A stretch of DNA of 64,000 nt from NCBI GenBank assembly GCA_002733995.1, contig NVXR01000012.1, forward strand, positions 1,115-65,114, in the 5' to 3' direction. This DNA comes from Desulfotalea sp. Lineage in GTDB: Bacteria; Desulfobacterota; Desulfobulbia; Desulfobulbales; Desulfocapsaceae. The translations under genes were made by a program, and so were the position numbers. The notes beneath the pieces are model-generated. The model was given only the letters and a program-made list of their open reading frames with translations. It did not search any database and was not told the origin of the DNA. Positions 45,791 through 53,793 of this stretch are shown piece after piece. How positions within the stretch are numbered: position 1 is the stretch's first letter; every line of letters starts with the position of its first letter.

Positions 45791-45888
45791 GGAAGTGGAT
45801 AGGGCACTGGTGGCTTTCCCGGACTTCAAATCCGGTGTAGCGGGTTAATAGCTCGCTAGGTGGGTTCGATTCCCATGCACTTCCGCCA
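45791..45888 (+). tRNA. selC: tRNA-Sec (anticodon UCA)
   Basis: The 98-base gene encodes its own CCA end. The anticodon loop CTTCAAA carries TCA (45826-45828) on a perfect 5-bp stem. The variable arm is long (7-bp stem at 45838-45858), as in selenocysteine tRNAs. The T arm has TTCGATT. The acceptor is of the 8+5 bacterial Sec form: seven pairs GGAAGTG/CACTTCC are perfect, but the eighth position is a G-G mismatch. The D arm is weak, with G-U pairs. Its presence means the organism can insert selenocysteine. No selA, selB or selD lies in the window. Confidence 0.95.
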
Positions 45889-45903
45889 TTAAATGGCGTT
45901 TCT
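45884..45903 (+). terminator. selC terminator overlapping the CCA end
   Basis: CGCCATT (45884-45890) is an inverted repeat of AATGGCG (45892-45898), followed by TTTCTT. The stem includes the encoded CCA of tRNA-Sec. It is short but well placed for termination. Confidence 0.4.
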
Positions 45904-45985
45904 TGCTGTTTAATGTCTCTTTATTTGCGTCCATTGTGGTCTTCGTCAATAGCATTGATATTCATTTTCCCTCAGTTGAACAGAT

Positions 45986-46022
45986 TTAAACCACCAATAA
46001 GTGATTGCAGGCGGTGGTTTAA
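45986..46022. repeat. 10-bp perfect inverted repeat downstream of selC
   Basis: TTAAACCACC and GGTGGTTTAA flank a 17-base loop in the non-coding stretch between selC and the epimerase gene. A 6-bp GGAGGG/CCCTCC inverted repeat follows about 10 bases later. The function is unknown; it could be an RNA structure or an operator. Confidence 0.5.
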
Positions 46023-46177
46023 CCGATATTGGAGGGTCTTCTGATCTGTTACCGTCCCTCCGCAGTCCTTCCCCATTATCTTTATTTGTCTTTATCTTCT
46101 GATGTCTGTTGTTGTATTCTATTGTTGAACCCAAAAATAAATGTTGCAAAAGTCATTGTCTCTAATTTAAAAATATT

Positions 46178-47167
46178 ATGATTAAAGAACGTTATTTAGT
46201 AACCGGCGCAGCCGGTTTTGTAGGTGGTAATCTGGTACGTCTTCTTGCCCAGCGAGGTATCCTTGTTCGGGCCCTGGTTCGTCCAGGGGGGCAAAAAATG
46301 GCGGAAGATATTGAAGGGGTCGAGGTTGTTGAAGGGGACTTCTGTGATCCGACTATTCTGCCGTCTTTGCTTAAAGATATTGCCGGTGTCTACCATATTG
46401 CAGCTCTTTTTCGTCAGCAGGGTTTCCCCGAAGAGGTCTTTCGGCGGGTGAATGCTGAGGGGGTTAAAACATTACTGGATGCTTGTCTTGATGCAGGTAT
46501 TAAGCGATTCATCCATTGCTCAACCGTTGGTGTTCTTGGTCATATTGAACAACCACCGGCTGATGAAAACACTCCTTACCAACCGGGGGATGTGTACCAG
46601 CAGACCAAGATGGAAGGGGAGCTTATCGCTCTTGACTATTTCCGCTCTGGAAAAATAGGTGGCAACGTTATCCGCCCGGGTATGGTGTATGGGCCTGGGG
46701 ATATGCGAACGCTCAAACTTTTTTCAATGGTAGCCAAGGGTAGATTTTTCTATGTTGGTGAGGGAATGGCCACCGTGCATTTTGTCGATGTGCGTGATCT
46801 TGCCTTCAGCTTTATTCTTGCCATGGAGCATAAAGATGTGAATGGGGAGGTTTTTATTATCGCAGGGGATACCGTTCTTCCTCTTAGGGATCTTGCGAAA
46901 ATGATAGCCGACAAGTGCGAGGTGAGAGAGCCCTGGCTTAAATTGCCTGTCAAGCCGATGCAATGGGCTGGTGGTCTGTGTGAGGCACTGTGTGCCCCGT
47001 TTGGTATTGAACCGCCCCTTTACCGGCGACGTGTTGATTTTTTTACCAAGGATCGTAGCTTCAATACTAATAAGGCGAAGCGACTCCTGGGCTTTACCTC
47101 GAAACAGACTGTCAGTGCGGAAGTAGATGATATTTTGCATTGGTATAAGGAACACGGCCACATCTAA
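46178..47167 (+). CDS. NAD(P)-dependent SDR-family sugar epimerase/dehydratase
   Basis: The 329-residue extended SDR has GAAGFVG at the N-terminus for NAD(P) binding, CSTVGVLG with the catalytic Ser, and YQQTKMEGE giving Tyr-X3-Lys. RPGMVYGPGD and VHFVDVRDLA are typical of the sugar-epimerase branch, including HpnA-like and dihydroflavonol-reductase-like enzymes. The substrate is not clear; a nucleotide sugar or a polyol linked to lipid is likely. It is convergent with glyQ. Confidence 0.78.
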   Translation: MIKERYLVTGAAGFVGGNLVRLLAQRGILVRALVRPGGQKMAEDIEGVEVVEGDFCDPTILPSLLKDIAGVYHIAALFRQQGFPEEVFRRVNAEGVKTLLDACLDAGIKRFIHCSTVGVLGHIEQPPADENTPYQPGDVYQQTKMEGELIALDYFRSGKIGGNVIRPGMVYGPGDMRTLKLFSMVAKGRFFYVGEGMATVHFVDVRDLAFSFILAMEHKDVNGEVFIIAGDTVLPLRDLAKMIADKCEVREPWLKLPVKPMQWAGGLCEALCAPFGIEPPLYRRRVDFFTKDRSFNTNKAKRLLGFTSKQTVSAEVDDILHWYKEHGHI

Positions 47168-47252
47168 CGGTCATGGCCGTATCCTATTCGTCTGCTTGCC
47201 CAAGGGGGTGTTGGTGGAGTCTCTATATACTTCATGTATAGTGGAGATTCTG

Positions 47253-47323
47253 CCAACAGTGCTATGCCTTACATCCCAACTTGTTATGGGCGACAACTTT
47301 GGTATAGCCACTAGCACTGTTGG
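47253..47323. repeat. 12-bp inverted repeat between convergent genes
   Basis: CCAACAGTGCTA (47253-47264) and TAGCACTGTTGG (47312-47323) form a perfect 12-bp inverted repeat with a 47-base loop. A second one, GGGCCAAT (47322-47329) with ATTGGCCC (47347-47354), overlaps it. They occupy the whole gap between the epimerase gene and glyQ and may act together as a terminator without T tracts. Confidence 0.5.
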
Positions 47324-47367
47324 GCCAATTGATAGCTTGGCTGATCATTGGCCCTTGGGTCCTGTCG

Positions 47368-48237
47368 TTATTTCTTGATGAGAGGGTGGCCCATTCTTTC
47401 CCGTTGAGCAACATATGCCTCGGCTACTCTTCTAGCGATATTTCTGATTCGACCAATATATCTGGTTCGCTCGTTTACACTAATGGCCTTTCTGGCATCC
47501 AGTAGATTGAATGTGTGTGAGCACTTCAGACAATAGTCATAGGCGGGCAGGATAAGGTCTTTGGCCACAAGTTTGAGGGCTTCTTCTTCAAAACTATTGA
47601 AAAGATTCAATAACTTCTCAACACTAGCCTCTTCAAAGTTGAAGGTAGAGAACTCAACCTCTGCCTGATGAAAGATTTCGCCATAGGTGACGTCATCGTT
47701 CCATTTTATATCATAGACACTTTCAACGCCTTGCAGGTACATAGCAATACGCTCAAGGCCGTAGGTTATCTCCACCGTTGTGGGGTGAAGTTCGATGGAG
47801 CCAGCCTGCTGGAAATAGGTAAATTGAGTAATTTCCATACCGTCAAGCCATACCTCCCATCCCAGTCCCGATGCCCCAAGGGTCGGTGATTCCCAGTCAT
47901 CCTCAACAAAGCGAATATCGTGGTCCAGAAGATTCAGACCAAAACGTTTGAGGCTACCGAGATACAGTTCTTGGACGTCGATGGGCGAAGGCTTGAGGAC
48001 GACCTGGTATTGATAGTAGTGTTGCAGGCGATTTGGATTGTTACCATATCTACCGTCTGTGGGTCTTCTCGATGGTTGCGGGTAAGCGGCCTTCCATGGC
48101 TCTGGGCCAAGTGAACGTAAGAGTGTTGCTGGATGAAACGTACCTGCACCAACTTCGTTGTCATATGGTTGTAGGGTGAGACAACCCTGCTCTGCCCAGT
48201 AATGACTGAGTTCAAAAATTATATCCTGAAAATTCAT
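47368..48237 (-). CDS. glyQ: Glycyl-tRNA synthetase alpha subunit
   Basis: The 289-residue protein is the class II catalytic subunit of the alpha2-beta2 glycyl-tRNA synthetase. It has the N-terminal [20 protein letters not shown] motif, the [20 protein letters not shown] segment (motif 2 area) and the C-terminal [17 protein letters not shown] helix. Length and ends are those of a complete GlyQ. The beta subunit gene glyS, usually adjacent downstream, is absent: the next gene in that direction is on the other strand. It has an AAGGGGA ribosome site. Confidence 0.96.
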   Translation of the reverse strand: MNFQDIIFELSHYWAEQGCLTLQPYDNEVGAGTFHPATLLRSLGPEPWKAAYPQPSRRPTDGRYGNNPNRLQHYYQYQVVLKPSPIDVQELYLGSLKRFGLNLLDHDIRFVEDDWESPTLGASGLGWEVWLDGMEITQFTYFQQAGSIELHPTTVEITYGLERIAMYLQGVESVYDIKWNDDVTYGEIFHQAEVEFSTFNFEEASVEKLLNLFNSFEEEALKLVAKDLILPAYDYCLKCSHTFNLLDARKAISVNERTRYIGRIRNIARRVAEAYVAQRERMGHPLIKK

Positions 48238-48451
48238 TGAATTTCCCCTTGTATGCCAATGTTGATCAGGGTTTTCTGTGCTACACCCTAAACGAAAAAA
48301 TAGTCAGTTAAACAATTCTAAAGATGGACTACTTATATAATTGGTATCTTGACTTTTGTCCATGGTGACCTCATTATATCTGTTCATTTATAACCCATGC
48401 ATTATTACGATTTTCTGGCAAGGTATTGCCATACATAGTGAGAAAATTCAT

Positions 48452-48880
48452 ATGCAAATTCCTGATATTTCAAAAGAAAATGAGAGCCTGTTTCGACTGC
48501 TGAGTGAAAGTCAATCCATTGCAATCGTCGGTCTTTCCCCTAAAAAGGACCGGGCAAGCAATATGGTGGCACGGTATCTACTGGCCCAGGGGTACAGGGT
48601 CTATCCCGTTAACCCCGGCCAAAGTGAAATACTCGGGCAAGTCTGTTATGCCGATCTGGCATCACTACCCCATAACATTGATATAATAGACATCTTTAGA
48701 AAATCTGCAGACGTGCTTGCTGTGGTTGAACAGGTTGTGAAATTACCGAAACTTCCCCGGGCTATCTGGATGCAGCAGGGTATTATTAATGCTGAAGCCG
48801 CAGCCCTTGCCGAGAAAAATGGTATTCTGGTGATTATGGATCGGTGTATCAAGATCGATCATCAAAATCTTCTCCAGTAG
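48452..48880 (+). CDS. CoA-binding domain protein (YccU-like)
   Basis: This 142-residue Rossmann-type protein has SIAIVGLSPKKDRASNMVARYL followed by VYPVNPGQ and DIIDIFRKS and AIWMQQGIINAEA, the ordered motifs of the stand-alone CoA-binding family. The function of these small proteins is unknown; the fold matches succinyl-CoA synthetase alpha subunits. I chose the ATG at 48452; the frame remains open 32 codons further upstream, but that part does not look like the family. It lies 40 bases before uvrA. Confidence 0.82.
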   Translation: MQIPDISKENESLFRLLSESQSIAIVGLSPKKDRASNMVARYLLAQGYRVYPVNPGQSEILGQVCYADLASLPHNIDIIDIFRKSADVLAVVEQVVKLPKLPRAIWMQQGIINAEAAALAEKNGILVIMDRCIKIDHQNLLQ

Positions 48881-48920
48881 TATTTTTCTTATCCCTCTTC
48901 ACTTACCGGCGTAATTATCT

Positions 48921-51761
48921 ATGGAACCAAAGATTCTGTCCATCCGTGGTGCGCGGATGCACAATTTAAAAAATATTGACGTTGATTTGCCGCGGAATCA
49001 GTTGGTGCTATTCACCGGTCTTTCAGGTTCTGGTAAATCGACTCTTGCCTTCGATACACTGTATGCGGAAGGGCAACGCAGGTATGTCGAGTCTTTGTCC
49101 ACCTATGCCAGACAGTTTCTGGGGCAGATGGATAAACCAGATGTTGACTCCTTAGAAGGGCTGTCACCTGCGGTATCCATTGAGCAAAAAACCACGAGTA
49201 AAAATCCCCGTTCCACCGTGGGGACAGTAACAGAGATTTACGATCATCTGAGACTGTTGTTTGCCCGTTGTGGCCGACCTCACTGCCATCGATGTGGCAG
49301 TGAAATTCAGGCCCAATCCATTGAGGACATGGTCAATGCCCTGATGAAGCTTGCCGAAGGGACCAAGGTGATTTTGCTTGCGCCGCTGGTTACAGCGCGA
49401 AAAGGGCGGCATGAACAGTTGCTTGAAAGGATAAGGAAGGAAGGTTTTGTCAGGGTGCGGATTGATGGTCAGATTTTACATGCCGATGATGTCGACGCAC
49501 TTGAAAAGAACAAAAAGCACACCATTGATGTCGTGGTTGACAGGCTGACGATAAAGAGCACGGGGAGAAGGCGGTTGTCAGATTCAGTGACCACTGCAGT
49601 GAAGCTCACCGAAGGATTTTTACTTGTGTTGTATCCCGATAGTGAAAAGGAACAGCTTTTTAGTGAAATGGCAGCCTGTCATAGCTGTGGGATTTCTTTA
49701 CCTCCTATCTCAACGCAGCTTTTCTCTTTTAATAATCCCCAGGGCGCCTGCACAGAATGCAGTGGTCTTGGTGTAAAGCAAATCTTTGATAATAGCCTAG
49801 TCGTTCCAGATGATACGAAATCCATTCGTGAAGGTGCAATTGCCCCATGGGGCTGGCGGAGGGATGAATCATACTACGGTCATATGCTTGAATCTGTAGC
49901 CAAACATTACGGCGTTTCCCTCGACACCCCGTTTGGGAAATTGGCAGATGAAATTCAGCAGGTCTTTCTAAACGGTTCAGGAAGCGAGGAGATCACCTTT
50001 CACTACAGTAAGGGCAAAAGGGTGATGACTTCTGTTAAGTGCTTTGAAGGGGTGATTCCTCAGTTGGACAGAAGGTTTTATGAGACGCAGTCCTCTATGA
50101 TTCGTGATGAGCTGAGCAAGTATATGAACGAGCAGGTCTGCTCACTTTGCTCTGGAGCACGCTTGAAGCCGGAGGCGCTTGCAATAAAAGCAGGAGAGTG
50201 GTCGATATACCAACTGACATGTATGTCAATTGCACAGCTGTTGGAGGTGTTGCCCGTTTTACCGTTTAGTAAAAGAGAAAGAACCATCGGAGAGCCGATC
50301 CTAAAAGAAGTGATAGATCGTCTCTCATTCCTTGAAGATGTTGGCCTTGGTTACCTCAGTCTCGAAAGAAGGGCAGGCACCCTCTCGGGTGGGGAAGCCC
50401 AGCGCATACGACTTGCGTCTCAAATTGGCTCGCGGCTCGCAGGCGTTTTATATATTCTTGATGAACCTTCCATCGGTCTGCATCAGCGGGACAATCAGAA
50501 GTTGATCAACACCCTGCTTGAACTGCGTGATCTCGGTAATAGTGTCATCGTGGTTGAGCATGATACCGAGACAATAATGGCCGCTGACTACATCCTTGAT
50601 ATGGGCCCAGGCGCGGGGGTACACGGTGGACAAGTTGTCTATGGTGGTGACGTTAAGGGCTTACTTGGCTGTAATGAGTCCGCTACAGGGGCGTATTTGT
50701 CTGGTCGACGTCAGATTGCCATACCTGAAAAAAGACGTCGGGTTTATAAGGCGGCCAAACATAATCTTCGGCTTAAAAACTGTACTATTAATAATCTTAA
50801 GAATGTTGATGTCTCTTTTCCGCTGGAGGCCATGACCTGTGTTACCGGCGTATCTGGTTCTGGCAAAAGTTCTCTCGTTATCGAAACCCTTTTTCGTCTC
50901 GCAAAGGTTGGGGTGCGTAAAAGGCTAGATAGTTACACGGAAAACAATACCAGTCTTGCTGGACTTGATCAGATAGATAAGATTATAGATATTGACCAGA
51001 GTCCAATTGGTAGAACGCCGAGGTCTAATCCTGCAACATATACCGGGGTTTTCGGGCCCATTCGTGAACTGTTTGCAAAGCACCCAGAGTCCCGCTCGCG
51101 GGGGTATAAGATTGGTCGATTTAGCTTTAATGTAAAAGGCGGTCGTTGTGAGGCCTGCGAGGGTGAAGGGGTTAATAAGATAGCCATGCACTTTCTGCCA
51201 GATATTTATGTTGAATGTGAAACCTGTAAAGGCAAACGTTATAACAGTGAGACCTTGGAGATAAAATTTAAGGACAAGAATATCCACGAGGTGCTAAAAA
51301 TGACGGTGGAAGAGGGGCTCGAGTTTTTCAAAAATGTGCCTCCTATTAAGAATCGACTGCAAACATTGTACGATGTTGGACTCTCCTATATCTCTCTTGG
51401 CCAATCTTCTGTAACCCTTTCGGGGGGAGAAGCCCAAAGAATCAAACTCGCTAAAGAATTATCGGGAAGAAGCAGTGGTAAAACATTGTATATTCTTGAT
51501 GAGCCAACCACCGGTTTGCATCCCGCAGATATTCAGCACCTGCTTAACGTTTTAAACCGCCTGGTTGATCAAAAAAATACGGTTGTGGTGATTGAGCATA
51601 ATCTTGATGTGGTGAAAACCGCTGACTGGGTTGTGGATATTGGGCCGGAGGGTGGTGATGCTGGTGGTGAAATTGTAGGCGTTGGTCGGCCTGAAGATAT
51701 CGTTAAGGTATCCCAATCCTACACGGGCAGTTTTTTGGCTGATATTCTAGGCACCGATTAA
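48921..51761 (+). CDS. uvrA: Excinuclease ABC subunit A
   Basis: The 946-residue DNA damage sensor has two ABC ATPase halves. Walker A1 is GLSGSGKSTLAFDT (about 33) and Walker A2 GVSGSGKSSLV (about 640). Signature motifs TLSGGEAQRIRLA and TLSGGEAQRIKLA occur in both halves. Zinc modules are visible as CxxC pairs (CHRCG near 125, CHSCG and CTECS near 250-280, CEACEGEG and CETCKG near 740-770). Length is standard. UvrA loads UvrB at bulky lesions in nucleotide excision repair. Confidence 0.98.
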   Translation: MEPKILSIRGARMHNLKNIDVDLPRNQLVLFTGLSGSGKSTLAFDTLYAEGQRRYVESLSTYARQFLGQMDKPDVDSLEGLSPAVSIEQKTTSKNPRSTVGTVTEIYDHLRLLFARCGRPHCHRCGSEIQAQSIEDMVNALMKLAEGTKVILLAPLVTARKGRHEQLLERIRKEGFVRVRIDGQILHADDVDALEKNKKHTIDVVVDRLTIKSTGRRRLSDSVTTAVKLTEGFLLVLYPDSEKEQLFSEMAACHSCGISLPPISTQLFSFNNPQGACTECSGLGVKQIFDNSLVVPDDTKSIREGAIAPWGWRRDESYYGHMLESVAKHYGVSLDTPFGKLADEIQQVFLNGSGSEEITFHYSKGKRVMTSVKCFEGVIPQLDRRFYETQSSMIRDELSKYMNEQVCSLCSGARLKPEALAIKAGEWSIYQLTCMSIAQLLEVLPVLPFSKRERTIGEPILKEVIDRLSFLEDVGLGYLSLERRAGTLSGGEAQRIRLASQIGSRLAGVLYILDEPSIGLHQRDNQKLINTLLELRDLGNSVIVVEHDTETIMAADYILDMGPGAGVHGGQVVYGGDVKGLLGCNESATGAYLSGRRQIAIPEKRRRVYKAAKHNLRLKNCTINNLKNVDVSFPLEAMTCVTGVSGSGKSSLVIETLFRLAKVGVRKRLDSYTENNTSLAGLDQIDKIIDIDQSPIGRTPRSNPATYTGVFGPIRELFAKHPESRSRGYKIGRFSFNVKGGRCEACEGEGVNKIAMHFLPDIYVECETCKGKRYNSETLEIKFKDKNIHEVLKMTVEEGLEFFKNVPPIKNRLQTLYDVGLSYISLGQSSVTLSGGEAQRIKLAKELSGRSSGKTLYILDEPTTGLHPADIQHLLNVLNRLVDQKNTVVVIEHNLDVVKTADWVVDIGPEGGDAGGEIVGVGRPEDIVKVSQSYTGSFLADILGTD

Positions 51762-51841
51762 AACGACTTTCTGGCTAACTATTTTCAAACATTGTAACCC
51801 GTGTCCATTGGGGCTTGCGTTAACACCCGTTATCGCCAATA

Positions 51842-51921
51842 AGATGGGACCGCTAGGAGCGGTGGCTTAGCCCTAGGTGTGTCGCCTAGGCACTGATGGA
51901 ACTGGTATTTTAGGCCCATCT
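51842..51921 (+). ncRNA. Candidate structured RNA upstream of secB
   Basis: A 7-bp closing stem (51842-51848 with 51915-51921) encloses two hairpins. Hairpin 1 is a 6-bp stem with a 3-base loop (51849-51863). Hairpin 2 is a 7-bp stem with one bulged C (51870-51891). A further purine-rich single-stranded part lies between 51892 and 51914. The three-way junction lies about 150 bases upstream of secB and 80 bases after uvrA. I do not recognise a known riboswitch or sRNA class. It could be a leader element for secB or an independent RNA. Confidence 0.45.
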
Positions 51922-52069
51922 GCAGAGTTAAGGTTCTGAAATGCTTGTTTCAAAACGAGAATTACAGTTTAATGATCGGACATCATTTTCGTACCAGTTT
52001 GTAGCGGTTGGAAAATTTTATATTAATTATCAAATAACACTATTTAAACTCAATCAATAGAGGACAATT

Positions 52070-52540
52070 ATGGCAGAAAAGAATGACGCAGCGAGCAAGC
52101 CAAAACCAGAATTCCGGATGCAGAAGATGTATATCAAAGATCTATCTTTTGAAAATCCTAATGCTCCAAAAGTGTTCACCACGATGAAGGGTGACCCGAT
52201 TGTTGAGGTTAATCTGCAACTCAGCAATAAGAAGATTGATGAGGTACATTGGGAAGTTGCCCTACAGATCACCGCTAAGGTTTCTTCAAAAGACGACAGC
52301 AAGGTCCTGTTTATTTTAGAAATTGAGCATGCATCTGTATTTATGATGAAAAATATCCCCGAAGAGCATATGCCAATGCTTCTTGGTGTGGATTGCCCAA
52401 CATTGTTATTTCCATTTACAAGACAAATTGTGAGTCAGGTTTCAATTGACGGTGGATTTGTGCCTTTCTTGATGGAGCCTGTTAACTTTATGGCTCTCTT
52501 TCAGAATGCTAAGAAGAAAAAAGAAGAACAAAAAAACTAG
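52070..52540 (+). CDS. secB: Protein-export chaperone SecB
   Basis: The 156-residue protein matches SecB in length and motifs: MYIKDLSFENPNAPKVF near the N-terminus, HASVFMMKNIPEE in the middle, and the LFPFTRQIVSQVSIDGGF and LMEPVNFMALF segments at the end. It keeps preproteins unfolded and passes them to SecA. A lysine-rich tail follows. It has an AGGACA-type ribosome site and a strong terminator downstream. Confidence 0.95.
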   Translation: MAEKNDAASKPKPEFRMQKMYIKDLSFENPNAPKVFTTMKGDPIVEVNLQLSNKKIDEVHWEVALQITAKVSSKDDSKVLFILEIEHASVFMMKNIPEEHMPMLLGVDCPTLLFPFTRQIVSQVSIDGGFVPFLMEPVNFMALFQNAKKKKEEQKN

Positions 52541-52610
52541 CAGTTACCCGGGGCGATCTGGCGGTTGGCGCCGTTTGACCTCCCCTAGTAATGCTGGTTG
52601 AAAGTGCACA

Positions 52611-52652
52611 AAAAAGGGGAGTATCACTCGATGAGTGATACTCCCCTTTTTT
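52611..52652. terminator. Strong bidirectional intrinsic terminator
   Basis: A-rich flank, then GGGGAGTATCACTC pairing perfectly with GAGTGATACTCCCC around a tiny loop, and then a T tract. It serves secB on the plus strand and the pilus operon on the minus strand. Confidence 0.93.
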
Positions 52653-52733
52653 ATTACTCTATACCTCGCTTCAGCGAGGTTCGGCAACATGGGCTACAGT
52701 ACTACCTGTAACTATTGAGCAGCATCTGTATCC

Positions 52734-53747
52734 CTACATAGCGTAGGTTACAAAGTGGTCGACAAGTGTTGTTACACCTTTTTCAATCGCCAGATTAAAG
52801 AGGGTGTCGTATTGATTGTCTGCAAGAATGGATTCGGGTGAGACGAGAACTCTTACTCGGTTAGACCAGATAACATTACCGCTTGCCGCTTCCTGAATCC
52901 AGACCCGTAGTTGCACGGTAGCCTGGTCGACTCGCCCACTGCTGTGAGACACCTTGCCAAGCCCATATGCCCCGGCACTCCAGGCTATTGCGTTGGCGGC
53001 GTTGTTGGATGTACCCGAGATAAAGTCACTTTCATTAAAAGGCCATGAGGCACTATTGTAACCTATTATCCCACCGATCAGAGCGCCTGTAAGGGCCTCA
53101 TTTCTCTCGTCGTAGGCATCGGAACTGGCAAAGCCATTGAGGATTCTGTTAGCACCACCGTTTACGAATGGCAGGATACCCTTTTTCCACGGGGCCCATG
53201 TGGCTTCGTCTCTTGTCTTGAACTCAAGAATTCGGCCTCGAACAATGTAATCGGCATTAAAATGACGTCCAATTTTAGCTATTGTTTTGCTGGTAAGACC
53301 GTGGGCCCCTGGTGCTCTTGTGGTGTTGTGGGATATTTCATTTTCCACCTGAGACTTGTAGCGACGGATTTCAGTCTTCATTGATTCTGACCAATCATTC
53401 TTGAGTTCATTATCAAGTGATGTGGTGTCGGCGTGGTTGTAGGATGTTATTTGAATAACTTCTTGGTCAACAAGATAATCAAAAACATCTTCTTGGATTG
53501 GAAGTCCAAAACCATTACTCAGAAATCTATCCGTTAAGGTCTCTGTGATGACCATATTTCTACGTTGTGCTGATTGCAAGTCACCCTGCGAGTAGTCTGC
53601 AAACGGTAGAATCACAATGCTTTTACCCGCACCAACTGCATTATATGCGGGGCCTTCGGTAATATTAAGCGTTTCAACTACGGTTTGACCACATCCCGCT
53701 AAAGTTAATGCTAAAATTCCGATGACCAAAGATTTCAGCCTCTTCAT
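52734..53747 (-). CDS. CsgG/LpoB-like outer-membrane lipoprotein in the pilus operon
   Basis: The 337-residue protein begins at ATG 53747 with a GGGAGAG ribosome site and has a lipoprotein signal (lipobox LTLAGC, Cys19). The SIVILPFADYSQGD strand, ITETLTDRFL helix and HFNADYIVRGRI segment match the TolB-N/CsgG-like nucleotide-binding-like fold. A late TVQLRVWIQEAASGNVIWSN stretch is typical of this fold. A glycine-rich central helix (GALIGGIIGYNSASW) may insert in a membrane. It is the last gene of the pilMNOP operon; a role in stabilising the secretin or assembling the envelope passage is inferred. Confidence 0.7.
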   Translation of the reverse strand: MKRLKSLVIGILALTLAGCGQTVVETLNITEGPAYNAVGAGKSIVILPFADYSQGDLQSAQRRNMVITETLTDRFLSNGFGLPIQEDVFDYLVDQEVIQITSYNHADTTSLDNELKNDWSESMKTEIRRYKSQVENEISHNTTRAPGAHGLTSKTIAKIGRHFNADYIVRGRILEFKTRDEATWAPWKKGILPFVNGGANRILNGFASSDAYDERNEALTGALIGGIIGYNSASWPFNESDFISGTSNNAANAIAWSAGAYGLGKVSHSSGRVDQATVQLRVWIQEAASGNVIWSNRVRVLVSPESILADNQYDTLFNLAIEKGVTTLVDHFVTYAM

Positions 53748-53793
53748 GTTTCTCTCCCTGCTCAAATTTGTAATGTGCATAAAATTAAAGGTA

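Noticed and set aside
45791..45888. EPS locus as a genomic island integrated at selC
   Set aside because: No integrase gene and no direct repeat of the tRNA 3' end were seen, and unrelated genes separate selC from the EPS locus.
48238..48350. Possible T-box leader upstream of glyQ
   Set aside because: No T-box sequence or specifier hairpin and terminator pair was found in the short leader.
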